Shown: piece by piece, positions 22,465 to 30,848 of the stretch
Layout: every line of letters begins with the position of its first letter
How positions within the stretch are numbered: position 1 is the first letter of the stretch
Assembly (NCBI GenBank): GCA_041397305.1
Contig: JAWKWX010000010.1
Location: 1 to 64,000 of the forward strand
DNA length: 64,000 bases
Reading direction: 5' to 3'
From: TMP-24 sp041397305
Lineage (GTDB): Bacteria > Pseudomonadota > Alphaproteobacteria > Rhodobacterales > Rhodobacteraceae
Made by a program: the position numbers and the translations under genes
Notes under the pieces: model-generated
What the model was told of the DNA's origin: nothing
Seen by the model: only the letters and a program-made list of their open reading frames with translations
The model's database searches: none

Positions 22465-22965
22465 ATGGCAGGCTCGGTGAACAAGGTTATTCTGGTTGGC
22501 AACCTCGGGCGCGACCCGGAAGTGCGGTCTTTCCAGAACGGCGGCAAGGTGTGCAACCTCCGGATCGCGACGTCGGAAAGCTGGCGCGACCGCAATACCG
22601 GCGAACGCAAGGAACGGACCGAATGGCATTCGGTGGCGATCTTCAACGAAAATCTCGCCAAGATCGCCGAGCAATATCTGAAGAAGGGCTCCAAGGTCTA
22701 TGTCGAGGGCGCGCTGGAGACCCGCAAATGGCAGGACCAGTCGGGTCAGGACCGCTATACGACCGAGGTCGTGCTGCGCCAGTTCAGGGGCGAACTGACA
22801 CTGCTTGACGGGCGCGACGGTGGCGGCGGCGGCGGTGGCGGCCAGGGTGGCGGGTATGACGAGGGTCAGGCCGGCGGCTATGGTGGCGGTTCCTACGGCG
22901 GTGACCGGTCCGGCCCGGCGGCGAGCCCCGCCCGCGCCGACATGGACGACGAAATCCCGTTCTGA
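22465..22965 (+). CDS. ssb: Single-stranded DNA-binding protein
   Basis: 166 residues. The OB-fold fills about residues 1-110 (MAGSVNKVILVGNLGRDPEVR, SKVYVEGALETRKWQDQSGQDRYTTEVVL). A glycine-rich linker follows (GGGGGGGGQGGGYDEGQAGGYGGGSYGG, in two runs), and the tail ends DMDDEIPF. That acidic tip is the docking site for repair and replication partners. Ssb binds single-stranded DNA as a tetramer during replication, recombination and repair. Start: ATG 22465 with GCGAGGGAG upstream. It is a single-gene unit with a possible degenerate LexA site. Confidence 0.97.
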   Translation: MAGSVNKVILVGNLGRDPEVRSFQNGGKVCNLRIATSESWRDRNTGERKERTEWHSVAIFNENLAKIAEQYLKKGSKVYVEGALETRKWQDQSGQDRYTTEVVLRQFRGELTLLDGRDGGGGGGGGQGGGYDEGQAGGYGGGSYGGDRSGPAASPARADMDDEIPF

Positions 22966-22998
22966 TCCCTTGGCTGGACAGGCGAAGCCCGGCGGCGT

Positions 22999-23460
22999 TC
23001 AGCCGGCGGGCCGACCGTATAGCGCCTCGGCGCGCGCTTCGAAGGCCCGCACCACCTTGCGCATCGCCTCGTCGAAGACGAGACCGATCACCGCCTGCAG
23101 GATCGCGTTCCGGAATTCGAAATCGACCGAGAAATCCACCTCGCAGCCGCCGCTTTCCAGTGGCGCGAAGCGCCAGCGCGAGTGAAGATGGCGGAAGGGC
23201 CCGTCGAGATAGTCGGTCTCGATTCGCCGCTCTGCCGGGACAAGCAGCACCCGGCTGCCGAACCGTTCGCGGAAGACCTTGAACGAGATCACCAGATCGG
23301 CTTCCAGCAGTTCCGATCCGTCGGGGCGCGCCTCGCGCGCGCGGATGCGCGCTGCCGCCGTCCAGGGCAGGAACTCCGGATAGCGCGCCACATCGGCGAC
23401 AAGCGCGAACATTTCGTCCGCCGACCAGGGCAATACCCGCTTTTCCGCGTGCGACGGCAT
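22999..23460 (-). CDS. Coq10/RatA-type START-domain protein
   Basis: 153 residues. It is a polyketide-cyclase/START-type lipid-binding fold with Coq10 signatures: N-terminal AEKRVLPWSADEMFALVADVARYPEFLPW and C-terminal FEFRNAILQAVIGLVFDEAMRKVVRAFEARA. In alphaproteobacteria these proteins are the counterparts of mitochondrial Coq10, which binds coenzyme Q and supports respiration. E. coli RatA, a relative, was called a toxin that blocks 70S formation. There is no RatB-like partner next to it, so the ubiquinone role is preferred here. Confidence 0.88.
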   Translation of the reverse strand: MPSHAEKRVLPWSADEMFALVADVARYPEFLPWTAAARIRAREARPDGSELLEADLVISFKVFRERFGSRVLLVPAERRIETDYLDGPFRHLHSRWRFAPLESGGCEVDFSVDFEFRNAILQAVIGLVFDEAMRKVVRAFEARAEALYGRPAG

Positions 23461-23532
23461 CCGACCCCGCTCTTCCCCGATGACAATCCGGCCCCCTTTC
23501 CGCTATGGAGGGCGGGAAATCAAGGGGACCCC

Positions 23533-24072
23533 ATGCCGCACCGACCCTATGCCATCGACGAGATGATCTCGGCCAAATCCATCGCCGCGCGGGTCGAGGC
23601 GCTGGCCAAGGAAATCACCCGCGCCTATCAGGGCACCGACAAGCTGGTGGTGGTCGGCCTCCTGCGGGGTTCGTTCGTCTTCATCGCCGATCTGGTGCGC
23701 GAGATCGACCTGCCGGTCGAGGTCGATTTCCTCGAAGCCTCCTCTTACGGCGACGCGACGGAAAGCTCGCGCGAGGTCCGCATCCTCAAGGACCTGCGCG
23801 GCGAGATCGCGGGCCGCGACGTTCTGGTCGTCGAGGATATCGTCGACACCGGCTTCACGCTCCACCACGTGGTGAACCTTCTGAAAAGCCGCGAACCGAA
23901 GCGGCTGGAGGTCTGCGCGCTTCTCGACAAGCCCTCGCGGCGCGAGGTGCAGATCAAGGCGACCTGGACCGGGTTCGAGATACCGGACGAATTCGTCGTG
24001 GGCTATGGCATCGACTTTGCCCAGCGGAACCGCAACCTGCCCTATATCGGCAAGGTCCGGTTCACCGGATGA
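23533..24072 (+). CDS. hpt: Hypoxanthine phosphoribosyltransferase
   Basis: 179 residues. The PRPP-binding loop VLVVEDIVDTGFTLHH is at about 98-113, the flexible loop region ASSYGDATESS at about 73-83, and the C-terminal FVVGYGIDFAQRNRNLPYIG at about 157-176. It converts hypoxanthine or guanine with PRPP to IMP or GMP in purine salvage, in the cytoplasm. Start: ATG 23533, preceded by AAGGGGA. The frame is open upstream but without homology. The small membrane protein following it is probably cotranscribed. Confidence 0.95.
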   Translation: MPHRPYAIDEMISAKSIAARVEALAKEITRAYQGTDKLVVVGLLRGSFVFIADLVREIDLPVEVDFLEASSYGDATESSREVRILKDLRGEIAGRDVLVVEDIVDTGFTLHHVVNLLKSREPKRLEVCALLDKPSRREVQIKATWTGFEIPDEFVVGYGIDFAQRNRNLPYIGKVRFTG

Positions 24073-24085
24073 CGGGGGGCCGCGC

Positions 24086-24262
24086 ATGAACCTGCGCTGG
24101 CTTTTGCGCATGTCGCAATGGGCGCGCAGGCCGCCCTCGATGAACCGTGTGATCCTCGGCGCGATCGTGATCGGCATCTGCCTCGCGATCGTGGGGCTCG
24201 AATGGTTCGGCCTCTGGCCCGAGTGGCTGACGCTGCCCGCCAAGGGACGACGCGGTTTCTGA
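24086..24262 (+). CDS. Small single-span membrane protein after hpt
   Basis: 58 residues from ATG 24086, 13 bases past the hpt stop codon. The N-terminus is basic (MNLRWLLRMSQWARRPPS). A hydrophobic helix runs from about 22-42 (VILGAIVIGICLAIVGLEWFGLW), and the tail is short and basic. Small proteins of this layout follow hpt in other Rhodobacteraceae in my recollection, which argues that it is real, but the function is unknown. It is weaker evidence than for the larger genes. Confidence 0.6.
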   Translation: MNLRWLLRMSQWARRPPSMNRVILGAIVIGICLAIVGLEWFGLWPEWLTLPAKGRRGF

Positions 24263-24277
24263 GGCCCGGCGACGGCT

Positions 24278-25147
24278 TCAGCCAAAGATCGCGGCGGCGT
24301 CGGCCCTCATCTCTTCGATCAGCAACTGGCGCATCAGGGCGATGCGCGGCACCTCGGCAAGATCGGGGTGGCAGGCAACCCAGACCGGGACCTGCATGTC
24401 TGGCAACCGGCCCTCGACCCGTTCGAGCCGCCGGTCTTCGCGGCCGAGGTACTCGGGCAGGATCGCCATGCCCAGGCCAAGCGCCGCCATTTCCCGCAAC
24501 GTGAGGAAACTGTCGGCACCCGGCCCGGCCGCCGCTTCGCCGACCTCTGCCGCCAGCCAGCGCGCCGGTGCCGAGCGGGAAAGCTGGCCCGCGAGCCCGA
24601 GCCAGCCATCCGCCGCCCCGGCTGTCGCGCGATAGGCGGAGAAGCGCAGCCGGCCAACCTCTGCCCCCACCAGATCGTCGGGAAGCGCACGCGCCGGACG
24701 GATGGTGATATCGGCATGGATGCGCCCCAGATCGAGATGCGCGTTCGAACTGACGAGTGTGACCAGAAGCTCCGGCGCGCGCGACGCGATGCGCGTGATG
24801 ACGGGCGGCAGGACCACCTGGCACAGGCTGTCGGTCGAGGTGACGCGCACATCGCCCGACACCGGTGCCCGGACGCCCGCGACCATCCTCTGCACCGCCT
24901 GGACCGAGCGGTCGACCTCGCGCATTGCCTCGATCAGCCGCAGCCGGTCGGGGGCAAGCGCATAGCCTTTCGGGGTCTTCTCGAACAGGGGCGCCCCGGC
25001 CTCCGCCTCATATTGCGCGATCCGCCTCAGCACGGTCGCATGATTGACGCCCAGCAACCGCGCGGCCGCGCTCACCGTCCCGGTCTCGGCGACGGCAAGC
25101 ACATATTTGATGTCGTCCCAATCCTCTCGCGCCATGTTCACCTTCAC
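24278..25147 (-). CDS. LysR-family transcription regulator
   Basis: 289 residues. The helix-turn-helix is at about 9-66 (WDDIKYVLAVAETGTVSAAARLLGVNHATVLRRIAQYE, continuing LFEKTPKGYAL). An effector-binding domain runs from about 92 to the end. The DNA-binding helix has the less common HATVLRR form rather than QPALSRQ, as in several LysR groups of this clade. It lies divergent from the cytochrome c' gene 212 bases away, which may be a target. No effector is indicated. Confidence 0.9.
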   Translation of the reverse strand: MKVNMAREDWDDIKYVLAVAETGTVSAAARLLGVNHATVLRRIAQYEAEAGAPLFEKTPKGYALAPDRLRLIEAMREVDRSVQAVQRMVAGVRAPVSGDVRVTSTDSLCQVVLPPVITRIASRAPELLVTLVSSNAHLDLGRIHADITIRPARALPDDLVGAEVGRLRFSAYRATAGAADGWLGLAGQLSRSAPARWLAAEVGEAAAGPGADSFLTLREMAALGLGMAILPEYLGREDRRLERVEGRLPDMQVPVWVACHPDLAEVPRIALMRQLLIEEMRADAAAIFG

Positions 25148-25359
25148 GTTCCCGTTACCCTCTGCGCCCCTGCGTCGAACAGATGCGGAGATTTCGGCAA
25201 AACCGCGCCCGTCCAGGTCGGTTCAGGCACGGAAAGGCCCATTGTGCGGTTTTTAACAGGATACCCGCAGAAAACGGAAGTTCACAGCGAAAGAAGCACA
25301 GGTAAACTCCCTGCAGGCGAGCCGCATCGTGGAAAGTGGCCCCAACAAGGGAGAGACAT

Positions 25360-25824
25360 ATGAAGAAGATTTTTGCCGGAACCGCCATCGCGCTTCTGTC
25401 CATGGCGACAATCGCTCTTGCACAGGACGCCCCCTTCGCCAGGGAAATCAAGGCGCGCCAGGGCATCATGAACTACCGCGCGATCAATATTGGCACGCTC
25501 GCCGCCATGGCCAAGGGCGAGGCCGAATATGACGCCGCCAAGGCCGCCACGGCCGCCAACGCATTGCTCGCGTCGGCCAGTCTCGACGCTTCCATGCTCT
25601 GGCCGCCGGGGTCGGACAATGCGGCCAACCCGGCATCGACCGCCTCCGCCGCGATCTGGGCGGACGGGTCCGACATCGGCGCCAAGGCCGGGGCGTTCCA
25701 GGCAGCGGCAGAGGCGATGGCGGCGGCAGCAGGCACCGATCTCGCAAGCCTTCAAGGGGCGATGGATGCGCTCGGCGGATCCTGTGGCGGTTGCCACAAG
25801 GCCTTCAGGGTTCCAACGAACTGA
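25360..25824 (+). CDS. Cytochrome c' (class II c-type cytochrome)
   Basis: 154 residues. A signal peptide covers residues 1-21 (FAGTAIALLSMATIALA). The mature protein is a predicted four-helix bundle with a C-terminal heme site CGGCH at 142-146, the usual location for cytochrome c'. It resides in the periplasm. Cytochromes c' bind NO and CO and help nitric-oxide tolerance or electron transfer. Start: ATG 25360 behind AAGGGAGAG; an ATG-less upstream extension is not used. It precedes a diheme cytochrome, and the two may form a periplasmic redox pair. Confidence 0.9.
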   Translation: MKKIFAGTAIALLSMATIALAQDAPFAREIKARQGIMNYRAINIGTLAAMAKGEAEYDAAKAATAANALLASASLDASMLWPPGSDNAANPASTASAAIWADGSDIGAKAGAFQAAAEAMAAAAGTDLASLQGAMDALGGSCGGCHKAFRVPTN

Positions 25825-25891
25825 CATCCCTCGTATGTCCTGTAAGGGCGGCAGTGGCAAAACGCCTGCCGCCCCTTCATTACGGATCCAG

Positions 25892-26782
25892 ATGAGAACC
25901 TTCGTTCGTGCCGCACTTGTCCTCGCCGTCATCGCCGCCGCCGGCGGCTGGTGGTTGAGTGCGCCGGATCGATTGCCCGCTTCGGCACTTGATGACATCA
26001 GCGGTGATGCCGCCCGCGGCGAACAGGCGTTCTGGGCGGGCGGCTGCGCGTCCTGCCATGCCGCCTCCGGCGCGGTGGGCGATGACAAGCTGAAGCTTGG
26101 CGGCGGCCAGCGCTTCCCCTCGCCCTTCGGCACCTTCATCGCGCCCAACATCTCTCCCGATCCCGAAAACGGCATCGGCGGCTGGAGCGCCCTTGATCTT
26201 GCGAATGCGATGACACGCGGCACCTCGCCCGAGGGCCAGCATTATTACCCGGTCTTTCCCTATGCGAGCTACGCCAAGGCCAGCCTTCAGGACGTGGCGG
26301 ACCTTCATGCCTTCCTGATGACCCTGCCGCCGGTCGCAACCCCGAGCGCGCCACACGAGGTTTCCTTCCCCTTCAACATCCGCCGCAGTCTCTTCGGCTG
26401 GAAATTCCTTTATCTGAACCGAGACTGGGTGGTGGCGGGCGACCTGACGGCCGAGGAAGAGCGCGGGCGCTATCTGGTCGAGGCGCTTGGCCATTGCGGC
26501 GAATGCCACACGCCCCGCACCGCCCTCGGCGGCATGGACCGGAGCCGCTGGCTCGGGGGCGGGCCGGTCCCGGCCGGAAAGGGCCGGTTCCCGAACATCA
26601 CGCCAGCGAAGCTGACCTGGAGCGCGGCCGAAATCGCCGAATATCTGAAATCGGGCTTCACGCCGGATTTCGACAGCGCCGGTGGCCACATGGCCTTGGT
26701 GGTCGAGAATATGGCGCATCTGCCGCCCGAGGATCGCGCTGCGGTCGCCGCCTATCTGAAGAAAGTTCCGCCGGTCGAGTGA
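25892..26782 (+). CDS. Diheme c-type cytochrome, membrane-anchored or exported
   Basis: 296 residues. The N-terminal hydrophobic stretch (about 4-22) is a signal or anchor sequence. Two class I heme sites are visible: CASCH at 52-56 and CGECH at 202-206, with candidate Met ligands in the following segments (for example GGHMALVVENMAHL). Such cytochromes transfer electrons in the periplasm, often with dehydrogenases or with cytochrome c'. It lies 67 bases past the cytochrome c' gene, probably cotranscribed. The redox partner is unknown. Confidence 0.87.
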   Translation: MRTFVRAALVLAVIAAAGGWWLSAPDRLPASALDDISGDAARGEQAFWAGGCASCHAASGAVGDDKLKLGGGQRFPSPFGTFIAPNISPDPENGIGGWSALDLANAMTRGTSPEGQHYYPVFPYASYAKASLQDVADLHAFLMTLPPVATPSAPHEVSFPFNIRRSLFGWKFLYLNRDWVVAGDLTAEEERGRYLVEALGHCGECHTPRTALGGMDRSRWLGGGPVPAGKGRFPNITPAKLTWSAAEIAEYLKSGFTPDFDSAGGHMALVVENMAHLPPEDRAAVAAYLKKVPPVE

Positions 26783-26949
26783 CCCGTCCGGTCCATGGCG
26801 GCTCATCGCGCCTGACATCTCTCTTCGAGCGGCCCGGCGATGAGACCTGGCAGGGGCGAAGAGCCGCTTCGAGAGGCCACGGGCGCCCGCGTTGAGCAGT
26901 TCAACAGGCCATCCGCTTCCTGTAATCTCGCGCCCGGAGGTGCCCCATC

Positions 26950-27552
26950 ATGATCCTGATCGGCCAGTATGATTCCCCCTTCGTCCGTCGTGTCGGAATT
27001 GCGCTCACCCTCTATGGTCTGCCCTTCCGGCAGGAGCCCTGGTCGGTCTTCGGCGATGCCGACAGGATCCGGCCCCTGAACCCGCTCACCCGGGTGCCGA
27101 CGCTGGTGCTGGACGATGGCGAGGCGCTGATCGACAGCCACATGATCCTCGACCATCTCGACAGTCTGGTTGCGCCCGAGGCGCGGCTCTTTCCGGTGTC
27201 CGAACCGGCGCGGCGGCAGGCGCTGAAGCGCGCGGCCCTTGCAACGGGCATCGGCGACAAGGCGGTGGCGCTTTTCTACGAACAGAGACTGCACGCCAGG
27301 GCGTCGGACATGTGGGTCGCACGCTGCCGCCGCCAGATCGGCGAAGGCTGGCAGGCGCTGGAAACGCTGCTGCCCGACGGTGCGACGGGCCATGCCGAGA
27401 TTGCCGCCGCCTGCGTCTGGCGCTTCGTGAACGAGGCTCACCCCACGCTTCTGGACCCCGCGGCCCTGCCCCGCCTCGCGGCGCTGTCAGCGGGGCAGGA
27501 AGCGACCGACGCGTTCCGGTCGATCTATCAACCCTTTATCGCGCCCGCCTGA
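26950..27552 (+). CDS. Glutathione S-transferase family protein
   Basis: 200 residues. The thioredoxin-fold GST N-terminal domain is seen as MILIGQYDSPFVRRVGIALTLYGLPFRQEPWS followed by NPLTRVPTLVLDDGEALIDSHMILDHLD with the GSH-binding PTL and DSH motifs at about 53-66. The all-helical C-terminal domain follows. The catalytic Ser is probably in YDSPFVR (Ser9). Start: ATG 26950 with GGAGGT nine bases upstream. Its stop is 17 bases before trpC, so it may be read with that operon, although its role in detoxification is unrelated. Confidence 0.9.
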   Translation: MILIGQYDSPFVRRVGIALTLYGLPFRQEPWSVFGDADRIRPLNPLTRVPTLVLDDGEALIDSHMILDHLDSLVAPEARLFPVSEPARRQALKRAALATGIGDKAVALFYEQRLHARASDMWVARCRRQIGEGWQALETLLPDGATGHAEIAAACVWRFVNEAHPTLLDPAALPRLAALSAGQEATDAFRSIYQPFIAPA

Positions 27553-27569
27553 ACGCCTAGAAGGGACCC

Positions 27570-28367
27570 ATGGATATTCTCGACAAGATCAAGGCCTACA
27601 AGCTTCAGGAAGTGGCCGCCGCCAAGCGCGCGCGTCCCTTGTCGGAGGTTGAGGCACGGGCGCGCGCGGCAGGGCCGGTGCGCGGCTTTCACACAGCGCT
27701 TCGGGCCGCCGAGGCAGGCGGCTACGGGCTCATCGCCGAAATCAAGAAGGCGTCGCCCTCGAAAGGCCTGATACGCGCCGATTTCGATCCGCCGGCGCTC
27801 GCCCGCGCCTATGAGGCGGGCGGGGCCACCTGCCTGTCGGTCCTGACCGACGGGCCTTCCTTTCAGGGCGCACCGGAGTTCCTGACCGCCGCCCGCGCGA
27901 CCGTTTCGCTGCCGGTGCTCCGCAAGGACTTTCTCTACGATACCTATCAGGTCGCCGAGGCGCGCGCCTGGGGGGCAGATTGTATCCTGATCATCATGGC
28001 CTCGGTCCCGGACACGCTCGCGGCAGAGCTGGAAGATGCCGCCCGCGGCTGGGGGATGGAGGTGCTTATCGAGGTTCACGACGAGGCGGAGACGGAGCGC
28101 GCCCTGCGCCTGAAGTCACGGCTGATCGGCATAAACAACCGCAATCTCAAGACCTTCGAAGTCACTCTTGAGACAACTCGCCGCCTTGCCCCGATGATTT
28201 CCACCGATCGTACGCTTGTCTGTGAAAGCGGTCTCTTCACGCCCGCCGACCTCGCCGCCATGGCCGGCTGCGGCGCGCGGTCCTTCCTGATCGGCGAAAG
28301 CCTGATGCGGCAGGCCGACGTGACCGCGGCGACGCGTGCGATCCTCGCCGATCCGGTGGGGGTCTGA
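27570..28367 (+). CDS. trpC: Indole-3-glycerol-phosphate synthase
   Basis: 265 residues. The TIM-barrel motifs are all present: EIKKASPSKGLIRADFDP (about 52-69), LSVLTDGPSFQGAPEFL (about 89-105), LRKDFLYDTYQVAEARAWGADCILI (about 116-140) and the C-terminal CESGLFTPADLAAM and FLIGESLMR. It closes the indole ring of tryptophan biosynthesis from CdRP. It is free-standing, not fused to TrpF. It is followed two bases later by moaC, in the trpC–moaC–moeA–lexA order common in Rhodobacterales. Confidence 0.97.
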   Translation: MDILDKIKAYKLQEVAAAKRARPLSEVEARARAAGPVRGFHTALRAAEAGGYGLIAEIKKASPSKGLIRADFDPPALARAYEAGGATCLSVLTDGPSFQGAPEFLTAARATVSLPVLRKDFLYDTYQVAEARAWGADCILIIMASVPDTLAAELEDAARGWGMEVLIEVHDEAETERALRLKSRLIGINNRNLKTFEVTLETTRRLAPMISTDRTLVCESGLFTPADLAAMAGCGARSFLIGESLMRQADVTAATRAILADPVGV

Positions 28368-28368
28368 C

Positions 28369-28845
28369 ATGGCGCTGACCCATTTCGACGGCGAAGGCCG
28401 CGCCCATATGGTCGATGTCGGCGAAAAGCAGGTGACCGAACGGATTGCCGTCGCGGTCGCCGAGGTTCACATGCGCGCCGAAACCCTGGCGCTCGTGACG
28501 GGAGGCACGGCGAAGAAGGGTGACGTCCTCGGTGTCGCGCGGCTCGCGGGCATCATGGCAGCCAAGCGCACCGCCGACCTGATTCCGCTTTGTCATCCGC
28601 TGCCGATCACCAGGGTTGCTCTTGACCTCGTGGCGGATGAAAGCCTGCCCGGCATCCGCATCGAGGCGACGGTGAAGACCGTCGGTCAGACCGGGGTGGA
28701 GATGGAGGCGCTGACCGCCGCCTCGGTCGCGGCGCTCACGGTCTACGACATGTTGAAGGCAGCGGAAAAATCAATGTGGATCGAAGGGTTGCGGGTCGTT
28801 CTTAAGGATGGTGGCAAGTCAGGCCGCTACGAGGCGCAGCGATGA
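28369..28845 (+). CDS. moaC: Cyclic pyranopterin monophosphate synthase
   Basis: 158 residues. Motifs are MVDVGEKQVTERIAVA, the active-site stretch KKGDVLGVARLAGIMAAKRTADLIPLCHPLPIT (about 45-77, with Lys and the LCHPLP His) and VEMEALTAASVAALTVYDM. MoaC converts the MoaA product to cyclic pyranopterin in molybdenum cofactor synthesis. Start: ATG 28369, following TrpC closely. Its stop overlaps the moeA start by four bases (ATGA), implying coupled synthesis. Confidence 0.97.
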   Translation: MALTHFDGEGRAHMVDVGEKQVTERIAVAVAEVHMRAETLALVTGGTAKKGDVLGVARLAGIMAAKRTADLIPLCHPLPITRVALDLVADESLPGIRIEATVKTVGQTGVEMEALTAASVAALTVYDMLKAAEKSMWIEGLRVVLKDGGKSGRYEAQR

Positions 28846-30023
28846 TCTCGGTCGCGGAGGCGCTCGCGCGCATCCTCGCCCTGACCGGCCCTCTCGGCGC
28901 GCAGACCGTGCCCCTTCGCGCCGCCGCAGGCCGCGTCCTGGCCGAGCCGGTGAAAGCGCGCCTCACCCAGCCGCCGTTCAATGCCTCGGCCATGGACGGC
29001 TATGCGATCCGCGAGGCGGATCACGTCGCCGGACGGCGCCTGAAGGTGATCGGCGAGGCCGGCGCGGGCCACGCTTTCGCGGGCCGCGTGGGCAGCGGCG
29101 AAGCCGCACGGATATTCACCGGCGCCCCGGTGCCGGACGGCGCCGAAAGGGTAGTGCTGCAGGAAGATGTGACGCGCGAGGGTGATCTGGTCACCCTTGG
29201 CGATCGCCTGGAACAATCCATTCATATCAGACCCTTGGGACAGGATTTTAAAGTCGGAGATGTGGTTGCCGCGCCGCGCCGCCTGCGGCCCGCCGACCTG
29301 GCCCTGATTGCCTCGATGAACGTCCCTCAGGTGCGCGTCACCCGCCGCCCCATCGTCGCGATCCTGTCGACCGGTGACGAGCTGATCATGCCCGGCGAAG
29401 AGCCGAAACCGGACCAGATCGTTGCCTCCAACACATTCGCCATTGCCGCCATGGCCGAGGCGCGGGGCGCGGAGGTGCGTGTCCTGCCGATCGCGCGCGA
29501 CACGCACGCCTCGCTGCGACAGGCCTTTGCGCTCGCCCATGGCGCCGATGTCATCGTGACCATCGGCGGCGCCTCGGTCGGCGAGCATGACCATATTCAG
29601 GCGGTCGCCGTCGACCTGGGGCTGCGGCAGAATTTCTGGAAGATCGCGATGCGTCCGGGCAAGCCGGTGATGGCGGGCCGGATGGGTGACTCGGTACTTC
29701 TCGGCCTGCCCGGCAACCCGGTCTCGGCCATAGTGACCGCGCAACTTTTCCTCCTGCCGCTTCTCGACCGGATGCAGGGGCTTCCCGCAGCGCACGAACC
29801 GCGCAAGGCGCGACTGGCCGCGCCGGTCGGGGCGAACGGGCCGCGCGCCCATTACATGCGCGCGCGCCTGTCGGAAGGCGCGGACCTGCCCGCCATCGCG
29901 CCGATGGACAATCAGGATTCCGCGCTTCTGACCATCCTCTCGGAGGCCGACGCGCTATTGATCCGCCCGCCGGACGATCCAGCGCGCGGGCCGGGTGACA
30001 TCGTGCCCTACCTGCCGTTCTGA
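28842..30023 (+). CDS. moeA: Molybdopterin molybdenumtransferase
   Basis: 393 residues. MoeA motifs: PPFNASAMDGYAIR (about 44-57), FTGAPVPDGAERVV (about 89-102), the nucleotide-binding STGDEL (about 177-182), IVTIGGASVGEHD (about 236-248) and LGLPGNPVSA (about 287-296). It inserts molybdate into molybdopterin-AMP, the last common step of molybdenum cofactor formation. It overlaps moaC by four bases. The lexA gene follows after 93 bases with its own promoter. Confidence 0.96.
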   Translation: MISVAEALARILALTGPLGAQTVPLRAAAGRVLAEPVKARLTQPPFNASAMDGYAIREADHVAGRRLKVIGEAGAGHAFAGRVGSGEAARIFTGAPVPDGAERVVLQEDVTREGDLVTLGDRLEQSIHIRPLGQDFKVGDVVAAPRRLRPADLALIASMNVPQVRVTRRPIVAILSTGDELIMPGEEPKPDQIVASNTFAIAAMAEARGAEVRVLPIARDTHASLRQAFALAHGADVIVTIGGASVGEHDHIQAVAVDLGLRQNFWKIAMRPGKPVMAGRMGDSVLLGLPGNPVSAIVTAQLFLLPLLDRMQGLPAAHEPRKARLAAPVGANGPRAHYMRARLSEGADLPAIAPMDNQDSALLTILSEADALLIRPPDDPARGPGDIVPYLPF

Positions 30024-30043
30024 GCCCGGCCCTTCACCCGTCG

Positions 30044-30072
30044 TTGACACAAAAGGGGAACAGGCGTAGAAC
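30044..30072 (+). promoter_or_regulatory. lexA promoter
   Basis: TTGACA (30044-30049) is a perfect -35 hexamer, and TAGAAC (30067-30072) is the -10 after a 17-base spacer. Transcription would begin near 30079, 38 bases before the lexA start. The -10 is contained in the first LexA site, as expected for a repressed promoter. Confidence 0.8.
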
Positions 30073-30083
30073 ATGGGTCGAAC
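30058..30083. promoter_or_regulatory. Triple LexA half-site array (autoregulation of lexA)
   Basis: GAAC occurs at 30058-30061, 30069-30072 and 30080-30083, each pair separated by exactly 7 bases. That gives two overlapping GAAC-N7-GAAC SOS boxes sharing the middle half-site. GAAC-N7-GAAC is the alphaproteobacterial LexA box. The array covers the -10 element and the start of transcription. Confidence 0.85.
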
Positions 30084-30116
30084 CCTCGGGCAACGACGAG
30101 AGGAAAAACAGGCACC

Positions 30117-30803
30117 ATGCTGACCCGCAAGCAGTTGGAACTTCTTGATTTCATCCAGAGACGCATGAATCGGGACGGCGTTCCGCCCTCGTTCGACGAG
30201 ATGAAGGAAGCGCTTGACCTGCGCTCCAAATCCGGCATCCACCGGCTGATCACCGCGCTGGAAGAACGCGGTTTCATCCGCCGCCTCGCCCATCGGGCGC
30301 GCGCGATCGAGATCGTGAAACTGCCCGACGCGATGACGAAACCCGGCTTCAAGCCGCGGCTGATCAAGGGCGACAAGGTCGATCCGCCGATGGGCGCGGC
30401 ACCCGTGTCAAGCGTCGGCGCGGTCGACCTGCCGGTGATGGGTCGGATCGCCGCGGGCGTGCCGATCGAAGCGATCTCGGAGGTTTCGCACCATGTTGCG
30501 GTGCCCGGCTCGATGCTTTCGGCCAAGGCCAGCCACTATGCGCTCGAGGTGAAGGGCGATTCGATGATCGAGGCCGGGATCAACGACGGCGACGTGGTGG
30601 TGATCCGCGAACAGACGACCGCGGAAAATGGCGATATCGTCGTGGCGCTGATCGAAGACCATGAGGCGACGCTGAAGCGCTTCCGCCGCCGCGGCAACAT
30701 GATCGCGCTCGAGGCCGCCAATCCGGCCTACGAGACGCGGGTACTGCCGGAAGGCCATGTGAAGGTCCAGGGACGCCTCGTCGGCCTGATCCGCAGCTAC
30801 TGA
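30117..30803 (+). CDS. lexA: LexA repressor
   Basis: 228 residues. The winged helix DNA-binding domain is at 1-68 (LTRKQLELLDFIQRRM, VPPSFDEMKEALDLRSKSGIHRLI). The autocleavage site is Ala113-Gly114 in GRIAAGVPIE, and the Ser-Lys dyad is Ser149 (KGDSMIEAG) and Lys187 (ATLKRF). It represses SOS genes and cleaves itself on activated RecA filaments. Start: ATG 30117 with GAGGAAAAACAGG upstream. Its own promoter carries a triple LexA half-site array. Confidence 0.98.
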   Translation: MLTRKQLELLDFIQRRMNRDGVPPSFDEMKEALDLRSKSGIHRLITALEERGFIRRLAHRARAIEIVKLPDAMTKPGFKPRLIKGDKVDPPMGAAPVSSVGAVDLPVMGRIAAGVPIEAISEVSHHVAVPGSMLSAKASHYALEVKGDSMIEAGINDGDVVVIREQTTAENGDIVVALIEDHEATLKRFRRRGNMIALEAANPAYETRVLPEGHVKVQGRLVGLIRSY

Positions 30804-30848
30804 CGGCGCGGTCTCGCGTGCCCCCTGACCGGGCCGACGGGCCGCGCG

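Noticed and set aside
22999..23460. RatA toxin of a toxin-antitoxin system
   Set aside because: No RatB-like partner is present, and the Coq10 match (ubiquinone-binding START fold) is the more sensible reading in an alphaproteobacterium.
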